From the NCBI GenBank assembly GCA_902773835.1, contig CACYFZ010000005.1, positions 34,091 to 98,090 of the forward strand: 64,000 bases of DNA, in the 5' to 3' direction. How positions within the stretch are numbered: position 1 is the stretch's first letter; each line of letters starts with the position of its first letter. The notes under the pieces were generated by a model that was not told the DNA's origin, did not search any database, and was given only the letters and a program-made list of their open reading frames with translations. Both the position numbers and the translations under genes were made by a program. Source of the DNA: an uncultured Eubacteriales bacterium. GTDB taxonomy: Bacteria; Bacillota; Clostridia; Peptostreptococcales; Anaerovoracaceae. Below are positions 34,858 through 41,989 of the stretch, one piece after another.

Positions 34858-37617
34858 TTATAGCCATTTCATTCCGCCCACAGCTTTTACCGCACTTAAA
34901 CTTCCTGTGATGTTTTCGATAATTTCATCTATTTTCATTGCAGGACCACTGTTTGGTGCAATGTGCAGAATCAGTATTATTGCGAGCAACACTACAAGGA
35001 GTATTGCAATCAGCACTGCGAGAATTGTGAGGACCGTGCTTCCGGCATCAACATTCTCATACTCTACCTGCGGGTCTTCAACAACATTCTTGGCCTTCTT
35101 TGCAGCTTTCTTAGCTTCTTTTTCAGCCTTCTTTGCAGCTTTCTTTGACTTTTTATCTGCGGCAGCGCCTGCTGCTACTGCCGTTCCGGCTACTGCTGCA
35201 GCTGCGGCTGCGGCTTCGCTGCCGTCAAGTCCGAATTTGGACTCCTCTTTGCCTGCCTCACCGCCAACGCTGAATCCTGCATTTGCAGTTTCATTACTCT
35301 CAAGCTTCTCAGCTGCTTCAGTAACTTCCTCAGGCATACCGACTTTATAAATCGTAGCATCCTCTACGGGTCTGCTGTTTTCGGTAAGCTCTTGCAGTAC
35401 GGCATTGGTTGCCTCTGCTTCAGCACTTACACTGGGAGTTATATTTTCTTCTGTCTTCTGAACAGTTTCAGTTACGTCATTCTTTGCGAAATCTTCCAGA
35501 GAAGATGCAGCGCTTGCTGCTGTCACAGGTTCTTCCTGTACAGACTCATTTGCACCTGCAACTTTAAGTCTGTTGTATTCTTCGTCCAGAAGTCTCTGGA
35601 ACTCTTCATTCTTTCTGTAAAGAGTATAGAACTTGTCTATTTTCTTTGTTGTCTCAGGCTCTGCATCTTCAGGAAGTTCTCCGAAAAGGTCATTTTCCAA
35701 ATCTTCCAAAGATACCGCATCGCTAGGCTTTGGTTCCAAGCCGAGTGATACCGGTGTTTCTTTTATTACCGGTACCGGTTCCGGTTCAAATGTCGGAACT
35801 TCGAATTCCGGTTCTACAAACTCCGGCTCCTTCGGAGCTTCTGCAACAGTCTCTTCTTTCTGAGGGAAGTCGAACACCAGGTTGTCAAAAGCAGCTTTCT
35901 GATCATCCGAAATCGTAGGTGTAGGATCTTCGAATTTTATTTCTTCTGCCTTCGGCATTTCAACCGTCTCTGTTACGGTAGGCTCATTTTCAAGACCGAG
36001 TCCGAAAGATATAAGCTCTGCCTCAGCTGTTTCATTTTCCTCAGGAAGCTCTATTACCGGTGCTGCCACAGGTTCCTCAAAAGAAGGTGCCTCTATAGGT
36101 TCTTCGAATACCGGCGTTTCAACAGGCTCCTCGAATGCAGATGTAACTGCAGGCTCTTCTGCAACAGGGGTTACCGCCTCGCGTGCAGGAGTAAGAGATG
36201 CGAACAGCTCATCATCTTCGGCCGTAATCTCAGGCTCGAATGTGAAATCGTCGAACTCAGGAGTTTCCGGCTCCAGATAAGCATCTTCTACGGGAACATC
36301 TTTTGCAGGAGTAAGTCCGGCGAAGAGCTCATCTTCATTCTTTGTTACTTCAGGCTCAAATGAGAATTCATCAACGAGAGCCTCATAAGAAGTTTCTTCT
36401 GCCTTAACCTCAGGTTCAGGTTCTGTAATCTCCGGCACTGAAGGTTTAGAACTCATGTCTACTGCTCCCGTAAGCTCAGCAAGTCTTCTCTTAAGAGCTT
36501 CAATCTCCTCTTCCTCATCGGCAGGAGCTGCAATAGTCATACCTGTGCGACCTGCAGGAGTCTCTGACATTTCAGTGAACAGTTCAGATTCATTTACTTT
36601 TTCTGTCTCTACCTCTTCGATGTCGTCGTCATCATCAAGGTCTACTTCTTCGTATAATCCGGACAGAGTGTGCGCATCTACTCTTGACATGCGCGGTGTC
36701 TCGGACTGAGTTTCTTCTATATCTAAGTAGAGATCTTCATCAAGATAGAGGTCTTCGGGCTCTTTCTCCGTCTGCACTTCTACAGCGGGCTCTTCAGTCT
36801 GAATTACAACTCTTTCTGCAACAGGCTCTTCAATGACCTCTTCCTTAATCTCTTCTACTTCTGTTACTTCTTCAAATACAGGTTCTTCCACTACAGCCTT
36901 TGGTATAACTTCCGGCTCATCATTCTTTGATGCGAAGTTAACGGCTTTCTTAAGGAAGTCCGGAATTTCAAATTTCGATGCTTCTCTATGTGTTTCAGGT
37001 GCTTCTTTAACCGCCTCAGTCCGCTCGGCTGCTGCAATCGCTGCTGCTTCTATAGCTGCCGTATCCTCGGCAACCTCTTCCTCAACATCCTGAATATCAT
37101 CAAAAGGAGTCTTTACAGGCTCATCCACATCTTCATAAAGAGGTGCATAATGAAGCTTAGGTGGCTTTGTACCTCCGATTACCTCAGGGTCAAGTTCAAG
37201 AACTTCGGTATACTCGATTGATTTATCGAGTGCAGCTCTTTCTCTTTCCTCTTTATCCGCCTTAAGAATGTCTATAAAATTCATTGTGCGGTTTTTGTCA
37301 TCCGACTGTGTCATCTCTGAGTAGAGCTCTCTCTCATTGATGTTCCCGGTCGCAGCTGCCCACGGAGATTTGATCTCCTGAGGAACTTCCTTCTTCTGTG
37401 GTTCGTCTATTACATTGCTCCAGTCAAAAGAAACTCTGTCCTTAAATGCATTCTCAGATTTTACAGGCTCCTCAAATGCTACCTCAGTTGACTCGATGGC
37501 TTCTTTGAAAGCCTGTGTGTCAAAGGCTTTTACATGAGTCTCTTCTACCTTTGCTCCGCATGCGCTGCAAAATTTGGCTCCAGGTACGAGCTCGCTACCG
37601 CAATTACTACAGAACAC
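34858..37617 (-). CDS. Zinc-ribbon, acidic repeat-rich, tail-anchored protein
   Basis: A 919-residue protein from GTG 37617 (GGAGG 8 nt upstream). Residues 1-25 form a zinc ribbon (CSNCG and CSACG). Residues about 30-630 are acidic, low complexity and rich in Glu/Pro/Val, with many EEPV-type units such as FEEPVETPVFEEPIEAP. Residues about 630-685 hold the domain shared with the protein at 10709-11233 (SLEDLENDLFGE, KKIDKFYTLYRKNEEFQRLL). An Ala/Lys-rich segment precedes a transmembrane helix (VLTILAVLIAILLVVLLAIILIL) and about 35 outside residues. The main body is therefore cytoplasmic. I know no function; a scaffold at the membrane is a guess. Confidence 0.75.
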   Translation of the reverse strand: MFCSNCGSELVPGAKFCSACGAKVEETHVKAFDTQAFKEAIESTEVAFEEPVKSENAFKDRVSFDWSNVIDEPQKKEVPQEIKSPWAAATGNINERELYSEMTQSDDKNRTMNFIDILKADKEERERAALDKSIEYTEVLELDPEVIGGTKPPKLHYAPLYEDVDEPVKTPFDDIQDVEEEVAEDTAAIEAAAIAAAERTEAVKEAPETHREASKFEIPDFLKKAVNFASKNDEPEVIPKAVVEEPVFEEVTEVEEIKEEVIEEPVAERVVIQTEEPAVEVQTEKEPEDLYLDEDLYLDIEETQSETPRMSRVDAHTLSGLYEEVDLDDDDDIEEVETEKVNESELFTEMSETPAGRTGMTIAAPADEEEEIEALKRRLAELTGAVDMSSKPSVPEITEPEPEVKAEETSYEALVDEFSFEPEVTKNEDELFAGLTPAKDVPVEDAYLEPETPEFDDFTFEPEITAEDDELFASLTPAREAVTPVAEEPAVTSAFEEPVETPVFEEPIEAPSFEEPVAAPVIELPEENETAEAELISFGLGLENEPTVTETVEMPKAEEIKFEDPTPTISDDQKAAFDNLVFDFPQKEETVAEAPKEPEFVEPEFEVPTFEPEPVPVIKETPVSLGLEPKPSDAVSLEDLENDLFGELPEDAEPETTKKIDKFYTLYRKNEEFQRLLDEEYNRLKVAGANESVQEEPVTAASAASSLEDFAKNDVTETVQKTEENITPSVSAEAEATNAVLQELTENSRPVEDATIYKVGMPEEVTEAAEKLESNETANAGFSVGGEAGKEESKFGLDGSEAAAAAAAVAGTAVAAGAAADKKSKKAAKKAEKEAKKAAKKAKNVVEDPQVEYENVDAGSTVLTILAVLIAILLVVLLAIILILHIAPNSGPAMKIDEIIENITGSLSAVKAVGGMKWL

Positions 37618-37704
37618 TATAAATACCTCCAATTTGATTGTTACCCTAAAAGGGTGTCTCTTTTTTGCACATCAAAAAACGCGCATTTGTACTTATACAT
37701 CGAA

Positions 37705-37733
37705 ATGGTACAACAATTCCTGTAAAATTTCAA
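37705..37733 (-). promoter_or_regulatory. Candidate promoter of the zinc-ribbon gene
   Basis: Minus strand: TTGAAA (37728-37733), 17-bp spacer, TACCAT (37705-37710), about 90 nt before GTG 37617. Confidence 0.45.
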
Positions 37734-37763
37734 TGTTTTCGCTATTTTTTGTGTGTTTTTGTC

Positions 37764-37792
37764 TTGACTTAGCTCTGTGTGAATGCTATTAT
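37764..37792 (+). promoter_or_regulatory. tRNA-Lys promoter
   Basis: TTGACT (37764-37769), 17-bp spacer, TATTAT (37787-37792), about 58 nt before the mature tRNA. Confidence 0.7.
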
Positions 37793-37849
37793 TTGCAAGC
37801 GGCTCACGAGAGAAGTTCTTAAGTGCGCCGCGCACCCAACCCAATATGA

Positions 37850-37925
37850 GGACGATTAGCTCAGCTGGCAGAGCACCTGACTCTTAATCAGGGTGTCCAG
37901 GGTTCGAGCCCCTGATCGTCCACCA
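37850..37925 (+). tRNA. tRNA-Lys (anticodon CTT)
   Basis: A 76-nt tRNA with encoded CCA. The acceptor GGACGAT pairs with ATCGTCC, the anticodon stem CCTGA/TCAGG holds loop CTCTTAA (anticodon CTT), and the T-arm is CAGGG-TTCGAGC-CCCTG. All stems are perfect. The last 13-14 nt recur several times downstream. Confidence 0.97.
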
Positions 37926-37929
37926 TAGC

Positions 37930-37961
37930 GAAAAACGGTCATCGACAGATGGCCGTTTTTC
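37930..37961 (+). terminator. tRNA-Lys terminator
   Basis: GAAAAACGGTC pairs with GGCCGTTTTTC, ending in TTTTTCGTT. It starts 5 nt after the CCA end. Confidence 0.85.
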
Positions 37962-37976
37962 GTTATGACGATAATG

Positions 37977-38141
37977 GTCGGGGCGAAAACCCTTGGGTGA
38001 GAGCCCGTTCGAGACTTGTCCTCGCGACTGGCGAGCCGCAGACGAAGCCAGAGCGATGGAAAGTCCGATACGCAGGCGGCCTGCGATTATCAAGCGAAGC
38101 GCAGATGGAGCAGCTGCCGCCGTGCCGTTGATCGTCCACCA
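37977..38141 (+). repeat. tRNA-Lys-linked repeat unit A (structured, CCA-ended)
   Basis: A 165-bp element beginning GTCGGGGCGA and ending GATCGTCCACCA, identical to the last 12 nt of tRNA-Lys. Conserved parts shared with units B and C are GAGCCCGTTCGAGACT and the segment from GTCCGATACGCAGG to the end. The central part differs from B and C, but GACTT (38013-38017) pairs with AAGTC (38061-38065), CTCGC (38021-38025) with GCGAG (38031-38035) and CGCAGG with CCTGCG (38071-38085). It may be an RNA gene or a recombination site. Confidence 0.7.
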
Positions 38142-38179
38142 ACGAAAAATGGATGCCTTCATGGCATCCGTTTTTCGTT
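38141..38179 (+). terminator. Terminator of unit A
   Basis: A 17-bp stem from AACGAAAAATGG to CCGTTTTTCGTT, starting at the terminal A of the CCA. Its right arm resembles that of the tRNA-Lys terminator, so duplication included the terminator. Confidence 0.8.
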
Positions 38180-38191
38180 GATGCAAATATT

Positions 38192-38360
38192 GTCGGGGCG
38201 AGAACCCGTAGGGTGAAGAGCCCGTTCGAGACTCGGCACTGCGATTGCCAAGCATTCAGTGCGCAGGCAGAGCAGATGCGAGTCCGATACGCAGGCGGCC
38301 TGCGATTATCAAGCGAAGCGCAGATGGAGTAGCTGCCGCCGTGCCGTAGATCGTCCACCA
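38192..38360 (+). repeat. tRNA-Lys-linked repeat unit B (structured, CCA-ended)
   Basis: A 169-bp element ending TAGATCGTCCACCA. Helices: GACTCG (38230-38235) with CGAGTC (38279-38284), GCACTG (38236-38241) with CAGTGC (38257-38262), and CGCAGG-CGG-CCTGCG. The outer and second helices occupy the places of the unit A helices but with different bases. Near-identical to unit C over 143 bp. Confidence 0.7.
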
Positions 38361-38365
38361 CAGCA

Positions 38366-38398
38366 AATCCCTTGAAATTTCAATATTTCAGGGGTTTT
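38366..38398 (+). terminator. Terminator of unit B
   Basis: AATCCCTTGAAAT pairs, with a few mismatches, with ATTTCAGGGGTTTT and ends in a T-run. It starts 5 nt after the CCA end. Confidence 0.7.
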
Positions 38399-38416
38399 CG
38401 TTTTGGTTGTATCCCT

Positions 38417-38445
38417 TTGACACTCTCAAGCTGACATTGTATATT
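38417..38445 (+). promoter_or_regulatory. Strong promoter downstream of unit B
   Basis: Perfect TTGACA (38417-38422), 17-bp spacer, TATATT (38440-38445). It would give a 155-nt leader before the XRE-ImmA gene or a separate short RNA. Confidence 0.6.
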
Positions 38446-38554
38446 GACCTGTTTTGACTCACCAAACCATTGCCGACATCTCATTACTCCCCGCATCTAT
38501 TATAATCACCATATTTGATGTATGCATCACCTTATAACGCAGTGAGATTTTGTG

Positions 38555-38583
38555 TTTACTTTTTATTATTTTTATAATAAAAT
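38555..38583 (+). promoter_or_regulatory. Proximal promoter of the XRE-ImmA gene
   Basis: TTTACT (38555-38560), 17-bp spacer, TAAAAT (38578-38583), 25 nt before the start codon. Confidence 0.5.
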
Positions 38584-38608
38584 AAACGCATCGAAGGAGG
38601 ACGAAGTC

Positions 38609-39664
38609 ATGTTTGAAAAGAATCTAAAGTATTATCGTCTAAAAAAGAATATGACTAAAAGAGCACTGGCCGAGGCATGTGATGTGACGCCTATGGCAAT
38701 AACCAACTATGAAAGCGGTAAGCGTAGACCTGAAATGGAAATCATAAATAAAATGGCCGAAGCTCTTGACGTCCGTGTTGTGGACTTCCTTTCATCAAGA
38801 AATGACAATCTGAAGTTTAGACACGGGGAGTTTAGAAAAAAAACAGTCCTTTCTAAAGGAGAACAGGAGTATGTCTGCGAATCCGTAGAAGAGTATTTTA
38901 ATCGTTTCTTTACAGCGGTAGGTTTTTTCGGCGGAAATCCATTACCCGAACCGCCAAAACACAGTCGTCTCATAATCAGCAAAGACTTTGAATCTGATGC
39001 TGCAAAGTTAAGAAATCGCCTTGATCTGCCTAACTCCGGACCTGTTGAAGATATTGTATCCCTATTAGAAAACAAGGGCTACCTTATTCTGTTTCTTGAC
39101 ATAGACAATGATGCTTTCTCTGGGATAAACGGATTTGTTAATGGCTACCCTTATATTGCAGTCAGAAATTCTATGAACGTAATGAGAAAAAGATCCACTA
39201 TAGTCCATGAGCTCGCACACCTCCTGTTTGACTGGAATGATGTTGATTTAGATGAAGAGAAATATGCTACGGCAATTGCCGGAGCCTTTCTTATACCAGA
39301 AGTAGACTTGTTTAGAGAACTCGGCCAGCGTCGGTCACATATGACAAAAGATATGACTCTTGTATGTAAAGAATATGGTATTTCCACATATCTCCTTGCG
39401 AAACGAGCTTCCCAGGTCGGAATTCTTACCGAGGGCGCCGCGAAAGAATTCTATATTAAAGCAAATAAGGTCCATTGGAGAACAGAAGAGCCTGAGTGGA
39501 ATATAAAGAATGAAGAAACTACACTTTTCAAACAACTTGTACTTAGGGCAGTAAATGAAGAAAACCTTGGAATACAAAGGGCAGCTGAATTGCTCAAGGT
39601 CCCATACGCGGAAGTTAAAAAAGATTGTGTTGCTATGTCGGAGGTGAATCCTTGGAATATATAA
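38609..39664 (+). CDS. XRE-family regulator fused to ImmA/IrrE metallopeptidase
   Basis: A 351-residue protein. Residues 1-65 are a helix-turn-helix (LAEACDVTPMAITNYESGKRRPE). Residues about 130-250 are an M78 ImmA/IrrE peptidase with zinc motif HELAH in STIVHELAHLLFDW. The C-terminal part is helical. Such proteins repress a promoter and are inactivated by, or cleave, a regulator on a damage or phage signal. Start ATG 38609 follows a perfect GAAGGAGG site. The PIN gene starts inside its 3' end (13-nt overlap), so they form a two-gene module. It lies in a block bounded by tRNA-Lys-derived sequences. Confidence 0.9.
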   Translation: MFEKNLKYYRLKKNMTKRALAEACDVTPMAITNYESGKRRPEMEIINKMAEALDVRVVDFLSSRNDNLKFRHGEFRKKTVLSKGEQEYVCESVEEYFNRFFTAVGFFGGNPLPEPPKHSRLIISKDFESDAAKLRNRLDLPNSGPVEDIVSLLENKGYLILFLDIDNDAFSGINGFVNGYPYIAVRNSMNVMRKRSTIVHELAHLLFDWNDVDLDEEKYATAIAGAFLIPEVDLFRELGQRRSHMTKDMTLVCKEYGISTYLLAKRASQVGILTEGAAKEFYIKANKVHWRTEEPEWNIKNEETTLFKQLVLRAVNEENLGIQRAAELLKVPYAEVKKDCVAMSEVNPWNI

Positions 39665-40170
39665 GTAGCGATACAAACATATGGTTTGACTTTTATGCTG
39701 TCTCGAAGGTTCAGCTACCTTTCAGACTGGATTGCACGTACATCATGTTCCATGAAGCCCTGAGGACTGAAGTGCTGGATCCACCAGACCTTATTAATAA
39801 TCTTCGTGAGCTAGGGCTCATCGAGATAGAGCTTTCAACAGAAGAGTTTTTCTTTGCCGTCGAGATGAGCAACAAGTATTCAAGGATATCAGGTTATGAC
39901 GCAGTTGCCCTTTCTGTAGCAAAATGCAGAAACATACTGCTATTGACCGGCGACAATGAGCTTCGCAAAGCAGCGAGAGCAGAAGGTGTCACATTTATGG
40001 GAAGCATAGGGTTACTTGATCGACTTCTCCACGAGAACAAAGTAACAAGAACAGAATACCTAGACTGCCTGAGAAAATGGAAGAACCAAACTGCCACCGG
40101 CAGACGTCTCCCATCAGAGGAGCTCGATGCTCGCATAGAGTTTGTGATGAAAAATGAAAGCGAGGTGTGA
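39652..40170 (+). CDS. PIN-like (DUF4411-type) protein, TTG start
   Basis: A 172-residue putative PIN-fold RNase. Acidic residues expected for the metal site are in SSDTNIWFDF, FHEALRTEV, SGYDAVALSVAK and LLTGDNELRKAA. I chose TTG 39652 because GGAGG lies 7 nt upstream and the next residues (EYISSDTN) are the PIN beta-strand. It is translationally coupled to the XRE-ImmA gene, a pairing typical of type II toxin-antitoxin-like modules. Just after its stop, GAGGTG precedes ATG-GGT-TAA (40171 onward), which may be the start of a deleted third gene. Confidence 0.8.
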   Translation: MEYISSDTNIWFDFYAVSKVQLPFRLDCTYIMFHEALRTEVLDPPDLINNLRELGLIEIELSTEEFFFAVEMSNKYSRISGYDAVALSVAKCRNILLLTGDNELRKAARAEGVTFMGSIGLLDRLLHENKVTRTEYLDCLRKWKNQTATGRRLPSEELDARIEFVMKNESEV

Positions 40171-40250
40171 TATGGGTTAAGCGATTAGATGATATAACAA
40201 TTAGTATGCAGCGCAATTAACTTGCTACCAACAAGTCTATTGCCATTCCA

Positions 40251-40281
40251 ATTCTGGGGATACGAATAGCCTCCAAATAAG
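40251..40281 (+). repeat. Direct repeat, left copy (31 bp)
   Basis: ATTCTGGGGATACGAATAGC followed by CTCCAAATAAG. It matches 41651-41681 with three mismatches and flanks a 1.4-kb three-gene cassette. Confidence 0.7.
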
Positions 40282-40290
40282 ATAAAACAA

Positions 40291-40332
40291 GGCCTCAGCA
40301 TCCCCATACAAACAATGTTCGGGGCGGAGGCC
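40291..40332 (+). promoter_or_regulatory. Hairpin sequestering the DUF4417 ribosome binding site
   Basis: GGCCTC (40291-40296) pairs with GAGGCC (40327-40332) and CCCC with GGGG inside. The right arm contains the GGAGG (40326-40330) that serves the ATG at 40342. Confidence 0.5.
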
Positions 40333-40341
40333 CGCATAATA

Positions 40342-40974
40342 ATGAAAAGCAAATACTACAGAACCCAGAACCTATTCCTTCGGAATGAGTTCGAACCTTG
40401 CGGTGAGTGGGGACTCCCGAGGATCAAAAAACAAGAACTGGATTTAGGCGTACCTATTAGTCTGATCTCATATTCAGATACAAGCGCACATGATGATTTG
40501 AACCTTAGCAAAGGAGTTCACTTTTTCGTTGACGACTATAGATTTGAGCCTATATACAGAAACCCAGAGAATAGTCTTGAAAAATTAAGCAGGTACCGCT
40601 TTCTTCTCACTCCAGACAATTCGCTGTACTCGGAAATGCCTCTCTGGAGGCAGTTGGAATCAGTAGGCATGTCCAGATGGGTCGGAGCGTATTGGCAAAG
40701 CAAGGGCTTGCGTGTGATTCCTACCATAAGCTGGGCGCAACCATCTAGTTATCGCTTTTGCTTTGATGGAATTGAAAAGCACTCTATTGTCGCCGTAGGT
40801 ATGATAGGATGTAAGCGTGAGCGTATACCTTTCATGCGAGGATATAACGCTATGCTTGAAGCCATAGAACCGTCAACAATCATTTCCTTCGGAACAGCAT
40901 TCCCTGAAATGTCCGGCAACATCATTCAGGTCGACTATATGTCTTCCAGGAAGGTGGTGCGCAATGGGAGGTAG
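40342..40974 (+). CDS. DUF4417 domain protein
   Basis: A 210-residue protein of the DUF4417 family, found on phages, plasmids and islands with no known function. It starts MKSKYYRTQNLFLRNEFEP and has SWAQPSSYRFCFDGI and KHSIVAVGMIGCKRE. ATG 40342 is used because of the family start; GGAGG is 11 nt upstream inside a hairpin. It ends 11 nt inside the next gene. First gene of the direct-repeat cassette. Confidence 0.8.
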   Translation: MKSKYYRTQNLFLRNEFEPCGEWGLPRIKKQELDLGVPISLISYSDTSAHDDLNLSKGVHFFVDDYRFEPIYRNPENSLEKLSRYRFLLTPDNSLYSEMPLWRQLESVGMSRWVGAYWQSKGLRVIPTISWAQPSSYRFCFDGIEKHSIVAVGMIGCKRERIPFMRGYNAMLEAIEPSTIISFGTAFPEMSGNIIQVDYMSSRKVVRNGR

Positions 40975-41335
40975 AGGAACATATGCTCTCGGCAATATGG
41001 CTGTATACACTTATCAAACAGTTGGTAAAATCGAAGGCGTTAAAGTTCTTTCTGGGTTGAATGGCAAACACGGTCTGCCAGAAGAGTCACATTCCAGTTC
41101 CGCTTACATAAAGCTGAAACCGGATGGTACCTTTCACGAGATGCGCATATACGATAAAGACCACTATCTGGTATTTGAGTTAGCGTATCACCCTGAACCG
41201 AAAATCGATCCATCAAGGAAGCCTGTGCTACATTATCATCGATATGACAGAGCCTTTCGTCGCACAAAAGCTCGCAAGGCAACAAAAGCTATGAAAAAGC
41301 ACTTCAAAAAATACTTGAAAGGAGTTTCCTCATGA
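40964..41335 (+). CDS. Conserved accessory protein, unknown function
   Basis: A 123-residue basic protein starting MGGRGTYALGNM, with GLPEESHSSSAYIKL, a beta-rich FHEMRIYDKDHYLVFELAYH and LHYHRYDR. Similar sequences occur in phage and plasmid regions, sometimes at the end of head-morphogenesis proteins (from memory). AAGGTGG precedes the ATG. It overlaps DUF4417 and the next gene by 4 nt, so the three are co-translated. Confidence 0.7.
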   Translation: MGGRGTYALGNMAVYTYQTVGKIEGVKVLSGLNGKHGLPEESHSSSAYIKLKPDGTFHEMRIYDKDHYLVFELAYHPEPKIDPSRKPVLHYHRYDRAFRRTKARKATKAMKKHFKKYLKGVSS

Positions 41336-41610
41336 AAAATGGAAATCTTACTGAGTTCATGGACAAGCTCTATTATGGTGAAGAGCTTGAATTTGAATAT
41401 CAGGGCAAGCGATACTTTCTACAAGGGTGGTCAGAGGGTAGCGCGAGCCATATGGTACTAGATGCCACTGACCATAAACCATTTGATAAATATGTATGGG
41501 AGTGTAATTGCAAAAGTATGCGAGACTGTGCTGAAGCTTTCGTAAATGCATCTCTTTGGGAAGGTAAATCGTTCTTCCAGATTGAAAGCGATGTCACATG
41601 GATTGGCTGA
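41332..41610 (+). CDS. Small accessory protein, unknown function
   Basis: A 92-residue acidic protein (LTEFMDKLYYGEELEFEYQGKRYFLQGW and later DCAEAFVNASLWEGKSF). The ATG overlaps the previous stop by 4 nt (ATGA) and AAAGGAG lies upstream. It is the usual partner of the preceding protein in mobile elements. A terminator follows 7 nt after the stop. Confidence 0.7.
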   Translation: MKNGNLTEFMDKLYYGEELEFEYQGKRYFLQGWSEGSASHMVLDATDHKPFDKYVWECNCKSMRDCAEAFVNASLWEGKSFFQIESDVTWIG

Positions 41611-41617
41611 GAAAAAT

Positions 41618-41650
41618 ACCCGTCAGGCGCTACCAACACCTGACGGGTTT
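41618..41650 (+). terminator. Terminator of the DUF4417 cassette
   Basis: ACCCGTCAGG (41618-41627) pairs perfectly with CCTGACGGGT (41639-41648), followed by a short T-run. Confidence 0.85.
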
Positions 41651-41681
41651 ATTCTAAGGATACGAATATCCTCCAAATAAG
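41651..41681 (+). repeat. Direct repeat, right copy (31 bp)
   Basis: ATTCTAAGGATACGAATATC followed by CTCCAAATAAG, exactly 1400 bp from the left copy. It contains a perfect dyad GGATA-CGAA-TATCC that is imperfect in the left copy. Confidence 0.7.
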
Positions 41682-41791
41682 TACTATTATTTTACTCAAG
41701 CACAACATGACCGTCAAATTCATTATTTAGATTACAATTGCTTATTGACCTATTATTTAGAGAAGTTGTTTTGGGTGCAAACCTGGGTACA

Positions 41792-41907
41792 CTAGATAAA
41801 AAAGGACACCCTGCGAACGATGCCATCTCCTTTCTTTTCAACCTTCACAGCGTTTTTATCAAGTTTAAAAAAATTGCCTTCGAGCCGTAGATCGTCCACC
41901 AGAATTC
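41792..41907 (-). pseudogene. Possible gene remnant running into the tRNA-derived core
   Basis: The stretch 41682-41989 holds no intact gene. On the minus strand an open frame ends at 41792 with a protein-like tail (KLDKNAVKVEKKGDGIVRRVSFFI) and reads back through the tRNA-derived core. No start is visible. It could be the C-terminus of a lost mobility gene or a chance frame. Confidence 0.3.
41884..41901 (+). repeat. tRNA-Lys-derived remnant (unit D)
   Basis: GCCGTAGATCGTCCACCA, the last 18 bp of units B and C, without the rest of the unit. It divides the DUF4417 block from the polysaccharide locus and has its own terminator. Confidence 0.75.
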
Positions 41908-41928
41908 TCCGGGAAACCGGAGTTTTTT
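41907..41928 (+). terminator. Terminator of remnant D
   Basis: CTCCGG-GAAA-CCGGAG followed by six T, starting 6 nt after the CCA end. Confidence 0.8.
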
Positions 41929-41989
41929 CTTTCTCCGAAATATAGTTGCCTATATTATTAAACGACAGTGTGTGATATTGTTTTTGTAA

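Noticed and set aside
37949..38361. Open frames on the minus strand of the repeat units that encode a VDDLRHGGS-type peptide in B and C
   Set aside because: The similarity follows from the repeated DNA. The reading frame is not kept between unit A and B in the variable region, while the RNA/DNA pairing is, so I treat these as non-coding.
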